NCBI GenBank assembly: GCA_002946415.1
Contig: NJPS01000079.1
Location: forward strand, 1-64,000
DNA length: 64,000 nt
Direction of reading: 5' to 3'
DNA from: Rutstroemia sp. NJR-2017a BVV2
Lineage: Eukaryota; Ascomycota; Leotiomycetes; Helotiales; Rutstroemiaceae
The notes beneath the pieces were generated by a model. The model saw only the letters and a program-made list of their open reading frames with translations, had not been told where the DNA came from and made no database searches. A program made the position numbers and the translations under genes. This document shows, piece after piece, positions 24,526 through 34,629 of the stretch (within the stretch, counting starts at the first letter, position 1; every line of letters starts with the position of its first letter).

Positions 24526-25924
24526 ATGATCGCGAGAGCTTTGCGGAGCGGCCATGTACTGCAAAGGAGGTCTTTTTGTAGTACGGCGGCGAGACGGGAA
24601 ATACTAGATATTACGGCTCTGCCCGACCGAATTATTCCAAGATATCAGCGTATGGTCACCCTTTGTTCTGCTTGAGCACCATCCATTACTTACTTACGAT
24701 ATTCACATCTAAGACTATAGGAAGCCAAACGAGCGATCTGCTCTCACTGCAATGGCCCTCTCCACCTCGAAACTTTCTGCTTGTAGGCAAAGAATATGCG
24801 CCGTCCGTCACAGAATCCCTTATTGAATATGCAAAGTGTGTATCGTGCCTTTCTATCTCAAGTATGTTGACTAACTCCATGACAGGCACATAAAATCGAA
24901 CTACGATAATGTTTCCCTGATCTTTGAGCGAACTGTCGCCGAGTCCATCCATCAATCTCTTCCCTTTCCAATCTACTCGACTACCGACACATCTGCATTC
25001 CCAGTCAAAGTTGATATGGTTACAACACTAGGTGGAGATGGAACCATACTACATGCATCGTCTCTGTTCAGTACAAGTCGGCATGTTCCCCCGGTACTTT
25101 CTTTCAGTATGGGCACACTTGGGTTTTTGGGCGAATGGAAATTTGCCGAATTCAAACGAGCTTTTCGAGAAGTTTATATGTCGGGAGCTGGAGCGGGATC
25201 CTATCTCTTCCAAGACCAGAAACATCCTCATGTCCAAGTGTCCTCTGCCGAAGAAGAAGACATGACCAGCTGGTCAAGTGTCAGAGGAAAATCCATGGGA
25301 CCTTCGAGGAGGTCAAAGATACTTCTAAGAAATCGCCTGAAGGTTGGGGTTTTTGGTTCCGATGGCACTCAAATAAAGAATGGTTCGAAATACGGTCCCG
25401 AGGGCGATGTATATGCGATGAACGAAGTTATCATTCATAGAGGCAAGGAAGCTCATCTGGCCATTATTGAAGTCTTTATTGGAAGGCGGTTCTTGACTGA
25501 AGCAGTTGCAGATGGGATGATTGTATCCACCCCGACTGGAAGTACAGCTTATAGTTTGAGTTCCGGTGGTAGCATCATTCATCCACTAGTCAGCAGCCTT
25601 CTTCTTACACCGATCTGTCCGAGAAGTCTCTCCTTCAGACCTCTTGTTCTACCTGCGAATACACCGATCACACTCCGATTGAGTGAAAAGAACCGAGGTC
25701 GCGAACTGGAAGTCAGCATCGACGGACGAAGGAGGAGTATTGGAGTTGGAGTTGGTATGGAAGTGAGGGTCCAAGGTGAGGAAATTGTGAAGGGTGACGA
25801 ATGGGGTGGAGGCGTTCCTTGTGTGGTTCGGGGAGCTAAAAGCGGATTGAACGACGACGACGACGGATGGGTTGGGGGCCTAAATGGTCTACTGAAATTC
25901 AACTATCCATTTGGCGAAGAATGA
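24526..25924 (+). CDS. POS5: Mitochondrial NADH kinase (POS5-like)
   Basis: Exons are 24526-24649, 24721-24835 and 24886-25924, giving 425 residues. The N-terminus MIARALRSGHVLQRRSF is Arg/Ser/Leu-rich with no acidic residue and ends near STAARR, like a mitochondrial presequence. The second exon (SPPRNFLLVGKEYAPSVTES) matches the start of the NAD-kinase fold. Signature motifs are TLGGDGTIL (residues about 127-135), NEVIIHRG and STPTGSTAYSLSSGG. The family phosphorylates NADH or NAD+ with ATP; the yeast mitochondrial member Pos5 prefers NADH and supplies matrix NADPH. The donor of intron 2 is a weak GTGTGT, but it joins AK and HIKSNYD in frame as the family expects. A repetitive Asp run (LNDDDDGW) lies close to the C-terminus. 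Confidence 0.87.
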
Positions 25925-27365
25925 TCAAGTCATATTCTAGGATATCGCACTTCCGTTATACCATGTCGTACACGACATAAAAGTTTATACTCGATGACGG
26001 CGGCTGAACAAGATCGGGTTTGCTGTCGTAAGGCTTCGGAGAGCACCCTATCCGACTATGTGACGGTAATCCGCCCACGAGGTGTTGGCATGCAACGGCA
26101 CTGAGTTTGTTGGTGCCCGGACTGGACTGTGGTGCAATAAACAGTAATCCCTCACTCCCGGTACAGCACCGGATTTGTTCTGGATATGATATGAATCGGA
26201 GATCGTTCTTCCAAACTCAATCAATATTCCTGTATTTTCTGAAATATCGATCTTACAATATTCACGATCTGTACTTATGGAACTCGAAACAGCTGAGTGA
26301 ATTTTATAGCTTCGACTTTGTATTTTCCCGGATCTCTTGAAGGTGTTAGTACATCCTCAAACCCCCCAATTCGTGCAGATGGCCCGGAATGACACATGAA
26401 AATCTCAGCTATGGATAAAAAGTGCGACGGAAGCCATGTGTTCGTATGATCTCCTTCGAGAAACCTCATCGCTTCTTTCTACGTTTCACATTGTGCACAC
26501 CGCCGTTTAGAGTTCTACTGTTATTCATCGTTGTAGTCTCTGGTCGTTTATGAGATGATCCTACAGCTTTAACCATCATCTTCGATCTCGGACGGTTTTC
26601 CCTATGAAGAATTGCATCTGTCTACGATTCTTGTGCAATGAAAAATATCTCTACCTTCTTGTCATGAACAGCCAAATGCCTCGCAGTCGCAGGCTCGCTC
26701 AGACACGTCCAGTCATTTAGGGAGTATGCAGATGACACTTAAATCTAGTCATAATCCATTTAACCGTTTAGGTTTTGGGTGTTTGTCCCACAGAACAAAG
26801 TGAAGCTCGTGTTCAATCCAGACTTTGATCTAGGTACGGTTGGCATTAGACCCTGCATAATCGCCGTTATGCTGTACTCCATAGACTACCAATAGGAGAA
26901 TTTTTTCCTAACTCTAATTACATACGAAGATAGTATCACTTCAACAACCTTCTTGAATCTCGATCGATATATGAATTGCTTCGGAGTTTATCGTCGCCCA
27001 TAAGCCTCCCAGGACTACAATCTGAATTTTGGTTGAGGTATTTACGCATTGAGCCGTGGAATAGAGGTACACTCTTGGATACGATACAATAGTCTGCGCC
27101 ATGAGGATGCCAGCAGCGACCACGGGGACATCGAGATGGAAATGCTTCCTGAGATATGACAATATCTCTCATGGGAAAGATGTATAAAGTCGAGGACTTC
27201 TACCACTTCTCCAATCTACAATCCAACAGCCAGCAACAACATCTTCTCTACTTTCATCTCATCTCAATACCAGTCCACCACTTCAAGAATCTAAAGATCT
27301 TAGATCTAACTCTTCCACTCAATTCTTCTCTTCTTTCCATCAAACCCAACACAACCCAATACAAA
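25925..27365. other. Intergenic region; leader of the small secreted-protein gene
   Basis: No gene is supportable from 25925 to about 27150. The last 170 bp before the ATG are C/A-rich and pyrimidine-rich (CAACAAC and TCTTC tracts). This is a typical unstructured leader of a strongly expressed fungal secreted-protein gene, and CAAAATG surrounds the start. Confidence 0.5.
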
Positions 27366-27952
27366 ATGCATTTCACTCTCGCAACCGCCGCCATCCTCAC
27401 CACTCTCATCACCGGCACCGTCTCCGACCTCTTCGATCCTTACTGCGGCGCCGCACCCTGCGCCTGGCAATGGAACCAAACCGCCCGCGTAGACACGTGC
27501 AGTTGCAACACTCCACCTACTCCCAATACGTCAGTCTTCCCCCACCCCACTTAAACCCGCCCAGCTCACAAGCCCTAGCCCCATCGTAGCCGCCGTATAC
27601 AGCGGTCCAAACTACTCCGGCGCCGCGTACAAGGCCTTTGGCCCCCTTGGACAGTGCAACAACCTCCCTGCGGGCGTCAATAATGGGGTTCAGAGTATGC
27701 AGATTAATACCGCGGTTACGCCTGCTTGCTGGATTTATACGACATTGAACGTATGTTGTTGTTTTCTTGCTTCTATCGCTCCTTTTGCTCCCGCGGCTTG
27801 CGGATTAACGATCATTCAATCGGTGCTAATGCGCGGAATAGTGCCAGGGCCCGTATGCTGTTGTGGATAAGAACAACGTTGCCCAGATGCAAGGCGTCTA
27901 TAATAACTCGGTTAAGAGCGTTATTTGTGATGTGCCCGCTCAGGGATCTTAA
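27366..27952 (+). CDS. Small secreted cysteine-containing protein, beta/gamma-crystallin-like
   Basis: Exons are 27366-27529, 27579-27750 and 27842-27952, giving 148 residues. The first about 20 residues (MHFTLATAAILTTLITGTVS) are a clear signal peptide. The mature chain has eight cysteines, an even number that suits disulphides in the secretory pathway. The segment AVYSGPNYSGAAYKAFGPLG, then GQCNNLP, a Val-Gln-Ser-Met strand, PACWIYTTLNCQGP and SVKSVIC has the spacing of a beta/gamma-crystallin Greek-key motif: an aromatic-x-Gly strand, a Cys/Asn turn, and N-x-V-x-S-M. I recognise the pattern, not a named family. A secreted structural, cell-wall or effector-like role is possible. The first donor is GTCAGT. 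The other intron has a GTATGT donor and a GCTAAT branch. Codon use is GC-rich at third positions, suggesting high expression. Confidence 0.7.
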
Positions 27953-28988
27953 GATGCCGACGACAGTACGAGGCGGTCAGTGGAAGCCAGTGGGAGGTTG
28001 TTCGGGTCTGGAGTTTGGGGTTTGCTTTCTTTCATTTGTCCTCTTTTCTTCTTACTGCTTGGGGATTTCTCTGTGCTCCGGGTCGGCGGTGGTGGAGTTC
28101 TGAGGTTGTTTTCGTTCTTCCTTTTCTTCTCACCGATCCCTCTTTCTCCTTCCTCAACGAGCGGGCGCGCAGAAGAATACGCATTGGGAAATGTGGCGGT
28201 TTCTAGGCCTCGGGTTTTGTGGTGCGCTTCTCGCATCTCTTCCAGTACTGCACCGATTCTCCTTTTTTCCTCTCCTCCTGTCTCCTCCCCTCATCTCTCC
28301 TCCTCTTCCTCCCCCTCACCTCCTCTACCTCCTCATCCTCCTCTCCACCTTCCTTTCCATTTGTCCTCTGCTTTCTTGAATTTTGTCTGCGCAGGTCCAA
28401 TTTGGATCATTTCAATTCTTCTGAAGGGAAATTCAAATGTTCCTTCATCTTTTGTGGCTTTCTTATATTCTTCCTTTTAGGGATTTCCTCGTTCTAGACC
28501 AGGAGTGATGTTTTCTCTTTCTTGGGATTCATTTTCTTTGGTTAGCGAGCGTTAGTTAGTTAGGTAGCGAGTTAGCAAGCACTGCAATACTATTTTTCTT
28601 TGCTTCAAATCTAGGTTCTCCATGTGTTAATACTGTGAGCAAGTGTACTATGTTGCGCTACCTAGCTCTGCTCCTACTCGACGGATTCGTCATACCGGCC
28701 TGACTCTGCTCCTCCCTCGCCTCCTCCACCGCTCCCTCCTTCTAGTAATGTTTCCAGAAGAAATACTAAATAGATAAAATTCGACGACCTCCCCGACTAA
28801 GAAGTCAAAGGGCAAGAAACTCTCCATCTTCATCTGCATCCCAGTCTGTATCTCAAGCAAAACCCGCATCCAAACCCAAACCCCAAACCAACCGTGCTGA
28901 GCGCTCTCGAATACGAAGAGAATCCCCGGAACAAGTTTCTATAAAAGGCAGGAACTACTGCTGGTGCTTCCGCTGAATCTGACGCCCC

Positions 28989-29464
28989 TCAGGACGAAAT
29001 GAAAACACCTCTTCCTAGTAGCTTACTGTAGCTGTTTCTAATCTCACTATATATACCATCACCGATTCTCATATACTTCTCAGTCACCATATACACAATC
29101 GCTCCAATGGAAAACAATACTACTACCACCCGGTCCACCCCTACCTCCAAAGGCGGTCTATAGCTAGAATCTGCGCCACTTCCGGATACGCTTGAATGCT
29201 CACCATCTCTTCTTCGAATCGCTGCAGGATTTCGGAATCGCTCCCCTGGGCCGAATGATGGCCCGAATCTGTTCTGGGACGATTGCGAGGAGAAGGAGGC
29301 TGCTGTTGCGGAGGAGTAGATTCGGTGAATGGCCATAGGAGGAGTTTCTTGATGGTTGAGAATGTGATGGAGATGTTGTTGATGATGATACTTGAAAGAG
29401 CTTTGGACAATGAAAACATGATGAAGACGTTGTTGATAATAATACCTAAAACATATTTGGACAA
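28989..29464 (-). pseudogene. Possible decayed or partial minus-strand gene
   Basis: Two overlapping minus frames look partly protein-like. One (start ATG 29336) has a hydrophobic segment (VVVVLFSIGAIVYMV). The other contains SDSEILQRFEEEMVSIQAYP and ends at 29141. They cannot both be real in full. A GTGAGC donor-like site lies between them, but no partner exon was found. It may be a small gene with an unfound exon, or a remnant. The upstream end overlaps an AT-rich repeat. Confidence 0.2.
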
Positions 29465-29575
29465 TTAAAACGTTATAATATCTTAAAAACTTGAAGTTAT
29501 TGTTTAGTAATCTTAATCAGCTGTAGCATATTATCCCAAATCGGTCTGTTTTTCCTGCACTAAAGAGCCTGGATA
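29428..29575. repeat. Degenerate AT-rich repeat, copy 1
   Basis: Aligns by eye with 29600-29742: a shared TGTTGATRATAATA start, a TTTGGACAAT-like core, TTATCCCAAATC and a terminal AAAGAGCC. The divergence is dominated by C/T and G/A differences, which suggests an old or RIP-mutated duplicate. Confidence 0.55.
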
Positions 29576-29599
29576 TTATCCAAGCCTCTCTATTTGGCC

Positions 29600-29742
29600 T
29601 TGTTGATGATAATATCTAGAATACCTTCGGACAATGAGAGTATTACATTATCTTAGACTCTTTGGAACATTCATTTAGTATCAGTAATTAACTATGATAC
29701 ATTGTCCCAAATCCGCCCAATTTCCGCTCCAAAGAGCCCAAC
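29600..29742. repeat. Degenerate AT-rich repeat, copy 2
   Basis: Second direct copy of the unit at 29428-29575 (TGTTGATGATAATATC, TTCGGACAAT, TGTCCCAAATCCG, CAAAGAGCC). It ends just downstream of the MFS gene stop codon. Confidence 0.55.
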
Positions 29743-29796
29743 CACCACTCAACCTCTCTCTTCAATCCAATCCCCCATCCCATCCCACCATCTATC

Positions 29797-31596
29797 CTAA
29801 ACCGTATACCTAAACTCCGGATGCCTATGCCCCAACCCCAACCCCAGCCTCCCTCCCTCCCCATCCGACTCCCCCTCAAGCAACCGCGCATCTCGTCCTC
29901 CTCTTTCCCGCACCCCATTCTCCCACTTGCAATACCCCATCGTGATAGTAGTGACGACTAGACAGAGACCCAGAACTCCGAGATTGATTGCATGCCCAGT
30001 TTTGTAGCGGGGCGCGTCCGAGGATACGTACGTGAAGGTTGCGATGAAGGCGGCGATGTTGGCGAGCCCGATTTGGAGACCGCTGGCTGAGGCACGGACG
30101 TAGTGCGGGGAGGTGTTGTTTGCGAGCCAGCCTGGGGGGAGGTTAGTTGGGGTGGTTTGGAGGGGGGGATGCGAAGTGAGGGAGCGAGAATAACGGAGAA
30201 TGAAGCCTGAAGGGTGCAGGAGTAAAAAGGAGAAATGGCATTGGCGAGGTGAAAAGAAGTGGGGGATAGAACATACCCATAACAACAGGAGGACATGCAA
30301 AACTACCAGCAGCGACGAGAAATGTACCTCCATACTGGACATGAGGCCGAGAAGTAGCAATAAGCATGATATAACCGACAATTGCGACAGAAGCACCGAT
30401 CAGCATAAAGATACCACGACGCTTGTACCTATCGGAGAGAGTAGTGACAAGGAGTACGCTAAGAAAAGCCGCTATATTTGGAGGGACTGTCAAGAGATTT
30501 GCTACCGGATGGAGCATGTTAGTGAGAGTCTGAACAAAAAAGAAGGGAGGAGGAGAGAGGAGACGAACCTTTGACTCTCGTATATCCCAGCGCCGAAATA
30601 ATGGTAGGCAAAAACAGCGAGAATGAATAAATCGGTGTGATAACTGCAAAGAAATTCAATGAAAGAAGCCAAGTGTTCCAGTTGAACACTGCCATCTTCA
30701 CCCAATGCCACGCGAACTTCTCACTATCAACCGAACCCGTCGGGACAGCACCATGCGCATCAAGCTTCATCCGCTCAACCGCTATATGTCTCTCTTCTTC
30801 CGTAAGGAACTTCGACTGGGCAGGCGTATGCGGCAGGAAGAAAATCGCCACGATGCCAAAAACAATGGTGATTGCTCCCTCGACGAAGAAGATGAAAGGC
30901 CAGCCTTTGTAATGTGGAGTTTTTATTTCGGAGAGTCCAGTGGCGAGCAGTCCGCCGAATGCGCCGGATAAAGGGGCTGCGCAGTAGAACAGTCCGATGC
31001 GTCGCATAAGCTGATGGCGTCGATAAAACATGGCAAGATAAATGATCATTCCCCCAAGCAGACCGCCTTCCATGAGCCCCAGGAAGAAACGAGCGACCAT
31101 TAGACCGGACCAGGAGGTGACAAAGCCGATGCAGAGACTTATGAGACCCCAGCCTAGGACGAGACTGGGAAGGTAGGTTCCAGCTCCTATACGTTTGACG
31201 AGCCAGTTGGAAGGGACTGTTTGCATGTTAGACGGAGTGTCAGCTAGCAAAAAAGACGATGTTCAACATACCGTCAACAATTATGTAAGGAACATAGAAT
31301 ATCGCAAGAGCAATATTGAACTTTGTCCCCTTGAGAATACCCAAATCCTTAGCTAGACCGTCAATCTTTGCATTGCCGATATTCGATCGATCAATGAATG
31401 CTAGGAGCCAGAGCCCAAATAACCATGGCACGATATGTCTGTCGAACTTCTTGGTAATGAGACGATCCTGCTCCGGGGTGATCTGGATTCTTTCGCCTGT
31501 GTCAAAATCTACATTTTCCAATTCCGCTTTCTGTACTTTTTCTTCTCCATTGTTCACACTTGGTGTGTCTGAAGGTGGACTTGCTGTCTTCTCCAT
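29797..31596 (-). CDS. MFS anion permease, allantoate/nicotinate transporter type
   Basis: Exons on the minus strand are 31596-31272, 31216-30569, 30501-30277 and 30131-29797, giving 510 residues. The cytosolic N-terminus is followed by the family signature of the Dal5/TNA1 anion:cation symporters: FDRHIVPWLFGLWLLAFIDR, SNIGNAKIDGL, the loop GLMVARFFLGLMEGG and FYRRHQLMRRIGLFY. About twelve hydrophobic segments can be counted. The central loop carries FLPHTPAQSKFLTEEER, normal for the family. The second half includes ANLLTVPPNIAAF and TSPHYVRASASGLQIGLANI. Likely substrates are small carboxylates or vitamins such as allantoate, nicotinate or pantothenate; sequence does not decide. An in-frame GTG extends the frame upstream to 31659, but 31596 is the first ATG. 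It lies between copies of a degenerate repeat. Confidence 0.85.
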
Positions 31597-33139
31597 GTTT
31601 GTTAGGTGGTCTTCGTAGGTTTCGAGGCCGAGTGATGGATTGATGCGGATGACTTCCACAAACGAGCTGACCGCAGACGATATATATGTACTGTATAACG
31701 TACGAAAGCTCTAGAGTTCTGCAATGTAACACAACATAAGTAAACGTACGATAAGCTCTATTTCAGCTCGGCTGCAAGAAAATACCGGTCGGGGATAAAA
31801 GTGGCTGCCGTCCAACCCCCCCGCATTGTGTCTTGCGGGGTTGGAGCAGGGACAGGGAAGAAGATAATGCAGGCTAGGTGCATCTGTCCAATCATTGATA
31901 GGTACGAAGGGATAATTGTATGTCATTGACTGTGATAGGATCGGCGTGTTTACGCAAAACGTCAAAAGTTAGAGTCGGTAAGCTTTTGACAAGAGACAGG
32001 AGACAGTTTTGCCAAACTCAATATTGGTCACCTCTGTAGTGGTTGTGGAGCACTACTTCGTATGCACCCTCACACCCATTCTGTATCCTCCGTCGGCAAT
32101 CCACTTGGACGGTACTATAGCCTTTGTACGAGGGCCAACGCCTCATAATCTCTCTGGTGTAGAAAGAATAGGCAGATAATAATAGCCAAAAGATCTCTGG
32201 ATAACGAAAAATTTATCGTATTTTGGATTCTGCAGGATATTGATTTGACAACAGCATGAGTAATGGCAATAATATAATCTCCCGAATCGGCCTGATTTTT
32301 CTGCCCTTGGGACAACGCTTGTTGTGTCACGATTGTGATCATCATCTTTAGTTCTAACTGTTGTTGTGATTGACAGTGTTCATCACCATGGACAGACCAA
32401 TGAAAGACAAGACCAAATGTTGTCTATTCGAAGTGGATATTCTGCAGTGGAAAAAAGCTTTGCCAAACCTCCGATGACATGGAACCAGAACTTTGGTCCT
32501 GACAGTTGTCTCCACAGCTGAAAGATGGAGAAATGCGCACCGCCACTAGATGTGACTTTTTTACATGGCAGCCAAGATTTTATCTCATCAGTCTACTGCG
32601 ATTAACTAATGACTGAGCCTAAGGTCCTGTATGGTCACATGTTCTCGGCAGCCCTGTAACAGAACGCTTCTAATTAGGGCCTAGCGTTGTGAGCGCACCG
32701 TTATAGCTCATCACCAATACCGACCGCAAGCACCAGCAGAAGGAGAAGCTTCGCAACGGCTAAGGTTTCCTCTCTTATCCTACTACTTTCAAGGATTTAT
32801 TTGTACTATTGCTAACGCCCCTCAAAAGAAAAGGCCTTCCAAGTCCTCAAAGCCCGCAGCCTCGTTCTCCGTACCTCCCCGCACCTGGTCCCAGCTCGCA
32901 CCTCCATAACAGAGAAGCATCTTATACGAGTCCTCCGCTCCACCTTCACCTATATCGACGAGGAGGATATTATTTGGGAGGTGAGACTTTTACAGCCCAT
33001 CGGTTATCTACTCGGCTAGCCTGGCGAGGCAATCGAGCTGTTTACAGAGCTAGACTGATCCGGCCTTGAAGATCGGGCTTTGGTAGTGCCTGCATATAAC
33101 CCTGCCACGCCGGGGGGGGGGGGGATAAAACTAACTATA
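31597..33139. other. Intergenic region between divergent MFS and HET genes
   Basis: It contains a third degenerate repeat copy (about 32205-32310) and a G13 run at 33112-33124. From about 32820 to 33000 the plus strand has open, protein-like frames (for example TEKHLIRVLRSTFTYIDEED) that stop before the HET gene. These may be a gene remnant, since no splice link to the HET frame was found. Confidence 0.45.
32205..32310. repeat. Degenerate AT-rich repeat, copy 3 (partial)
   Basis: The stretch near 32275-32310 (CCCGAATCGGCCTGATTTTT) matches the corresponding part of copy 1 (CCCAAATCGGTCTGTTTTTC) in the same orientation. The upstream part is more diverged. With the other two copies it brackets the MFS gene. 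Confidence 0.4.
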
Positions 33140-34399
33140 ATGAGACTTATCAATACCTCAACACTTCGATTCGAACAATTTCTGGGTACCAAGAAGCCGC
33201 CATATGCTATCCTTAGTCACACATGGGGCGACCAGGAGGTGACCTACGAGGAAACGCTCAATCCATGCCAAGAGACCAGGCGAAAGGCCGGCTTTCAAAA
33301 AATTGAGAGCTGCTGTGGTATAGCCAGAGAATATGGCCTCTCCTATGCCTGGGTAGACACCTGCTGTATTGACAAGCGCAGTAGTGCTGAGCTCTCTGAA
33401 GCTATCAACAGTATGTATCGATGGTATCGCGACGCTGAAGTGTGCTTCGCCTATATTGTCGATGTCGATTCCGTGCCTATGGGTGGAGAGACCAATCAGA
33501 TCCAGGCTTTTAAAAAGAGCCGCTGGTTCTCTAGAGGCTGGACATTACAAGAGCTCATCGCACCAAGCAAACGAGTTTTCTTCTCCAACGACTGGTCGAT
33601 GATCCACTTCTCAATCGATAAAACCGAAAAAGACTCTCTAGACGAGCTTCTTGCGAGCATCACCGGCGTCAGTCCAAACGTATTGCAACACCGTGAACCG
33701 CTTTCAAAATTATGCGTGGCCGAGCGGATGTCATGGGCCTCTCGACGAGAGACTACAAGGGAAGAAGATATAGCATACTGCCTCATGGGCATCCTCAATG
33801 TCAACATGCCTATTTTATATGGCGAAGGCTCACGAAAAGCATTCAGGCGCCTCCAGGAAGAGATCATGAAGAATTCATTCGACTACAGCCTTTTCGCTTG
33901 GCCCTCTCGATATGCAGAAAGCGGTCTTTTGGCGCAATCACCTGCCGACTTCGCAGATATGCCAAAGCTTGGATTCTGGGGCCCATCGATGCTCACCCCA
34001 TTCCAGATGACAAATTTGGGGCTGTTGATCAGATTGAATTTCAATCACAGACATCATCAGGAGAGGGATTTCGCGACCCCACCGCATTTTACTCGCGCAG
34101 CACTACAAATCGACGTAAAATCCGAGTATGGCTGGGGAATTCTTGTGATCCGATTGAAACCCGTCAAGGGGACATATTGCGTTGTAAATGGACAACGTTG
34201 TCGCGCCTTTAGAAGGGTTGGCTGCTTGACGTTTGAAGCGGCTGATAGCGACACCTTTGTTGACACTCCATACGAAGATATTCTCGTGTTTGAGGATGAA
34301 CATCTTGAGTTAGCGCAGATTTCTCAAGAGCAAGATGATGAAAGATGGGGACCAGAAACCCAGTTCCTACTCAGAGAGCCTTTATATAGCGAGGATTAA
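33140..34399 (+). CDS. HET-domain (heterokaryon incompatibility) protein
   Basis: A single uninterrupted frame of 419 residues. The HET domain occupies the first about 250 residues with its three conserved blocks: PPYAILSHTWGD (residues 20-31), SYAWVDTCCIDKRSSAELSE (from about 68) with SMYRWYRDAEVCFAYI, and SRWFSRGWTLQELIAP. DIAYCLMGILNVNMPILYGE, the usual end of the domain in the short HET-E/DI-type family, follows. The C-terminal about 180 residues contain no recognised partner domain such as NACHT, WD40 or ankyrin. HET domains trigger programmed cell death in vegetative incompatibility when activated; whether this gene controls compatibility is unknown. ATG 33140 is preferred over an upstream GTG frame that would read through the G13 tract. 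Confidence 0.88.
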   Translation: MRLINTSTLRFEQFLGTKKPPYAILSHTWGDQEVTYEETLNPCQETRRKAGFQKIESCCGIAREYGLSYAWVDTCCIDKRSSAELSEAINSMYRWYRDAEVCFAYIVDVDSVPMGGETNQIQAFKKSRWFSRGWTLQELIAPSKRVFFSNDWSMIHFSIDKTEKDSLDELLASITGVSPNVLQHREPLSKLCVAERMSWASRRETTREEDIAYCLMGILNVNMPILYGEGSRKAFRRLQEEIMKNSFDYSLFAWPSRYAESGLLAQSPADFADMPKLGFWGPSMLTPFQMTNLGLLIRLNFNHRHHQERDFATPPHFTRAALQIDVKSEYGWGILVIRLKPVKGTYCVVNGQRCRAFRRVGCLTFEAADSDTFVDTPYEDILVFEDEHLELAQISQEQDDERWGPETQFLLREPLYSED

Positions 34400-34629
34400 C
34401 TAATTTAATATTATGACCAAGTCACGTGGCGACCAAGGGACCTTAGGCTCAAAAAGTAACTGCCCCGCTAAAGCTTTTTCTTTCTTATGTACTGTTCTTT
34501 TCAAGCCCATAGACTCTTCTTGCGTAGATCTCTCATACTCATTTAATTGTGGCTGCCCATATCACTCGATTTCTCACAAGGCTGGGGGCTGGCACCCGCC
34601 AATCTTTCGCGATTGATACACGATCCATC

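Larger units (their letters stand above)
27953..29796. other. Intergenic region with CT-rich tract and degenerate sequence
   Basis: It contains a CTCCTC-rich tract (about 28250-28370). On the plus strand near 28820-28977 is an open stretch that looks like a gene remnant (TNRAERSRIRRESPEQ, then a stop). From 28989 to 29464 there are overlapping minus frames, and from 29428 on there are AT-rich degenerate repeat copies. No complete gene can be built. Confidence 0.5.

Noticed and set aside
31597..31659. N-terminal extension of the MFS permease
   Set aside because: It would start at GTG; no ATG or acceptor supports it.
33080..33139. Upstream start of the HET gene through the G13 tract
   Set aside because: It begins at a non-ATG codon, and the added residues come from a homopolymer; ATG 33140 gives the normal HET start.
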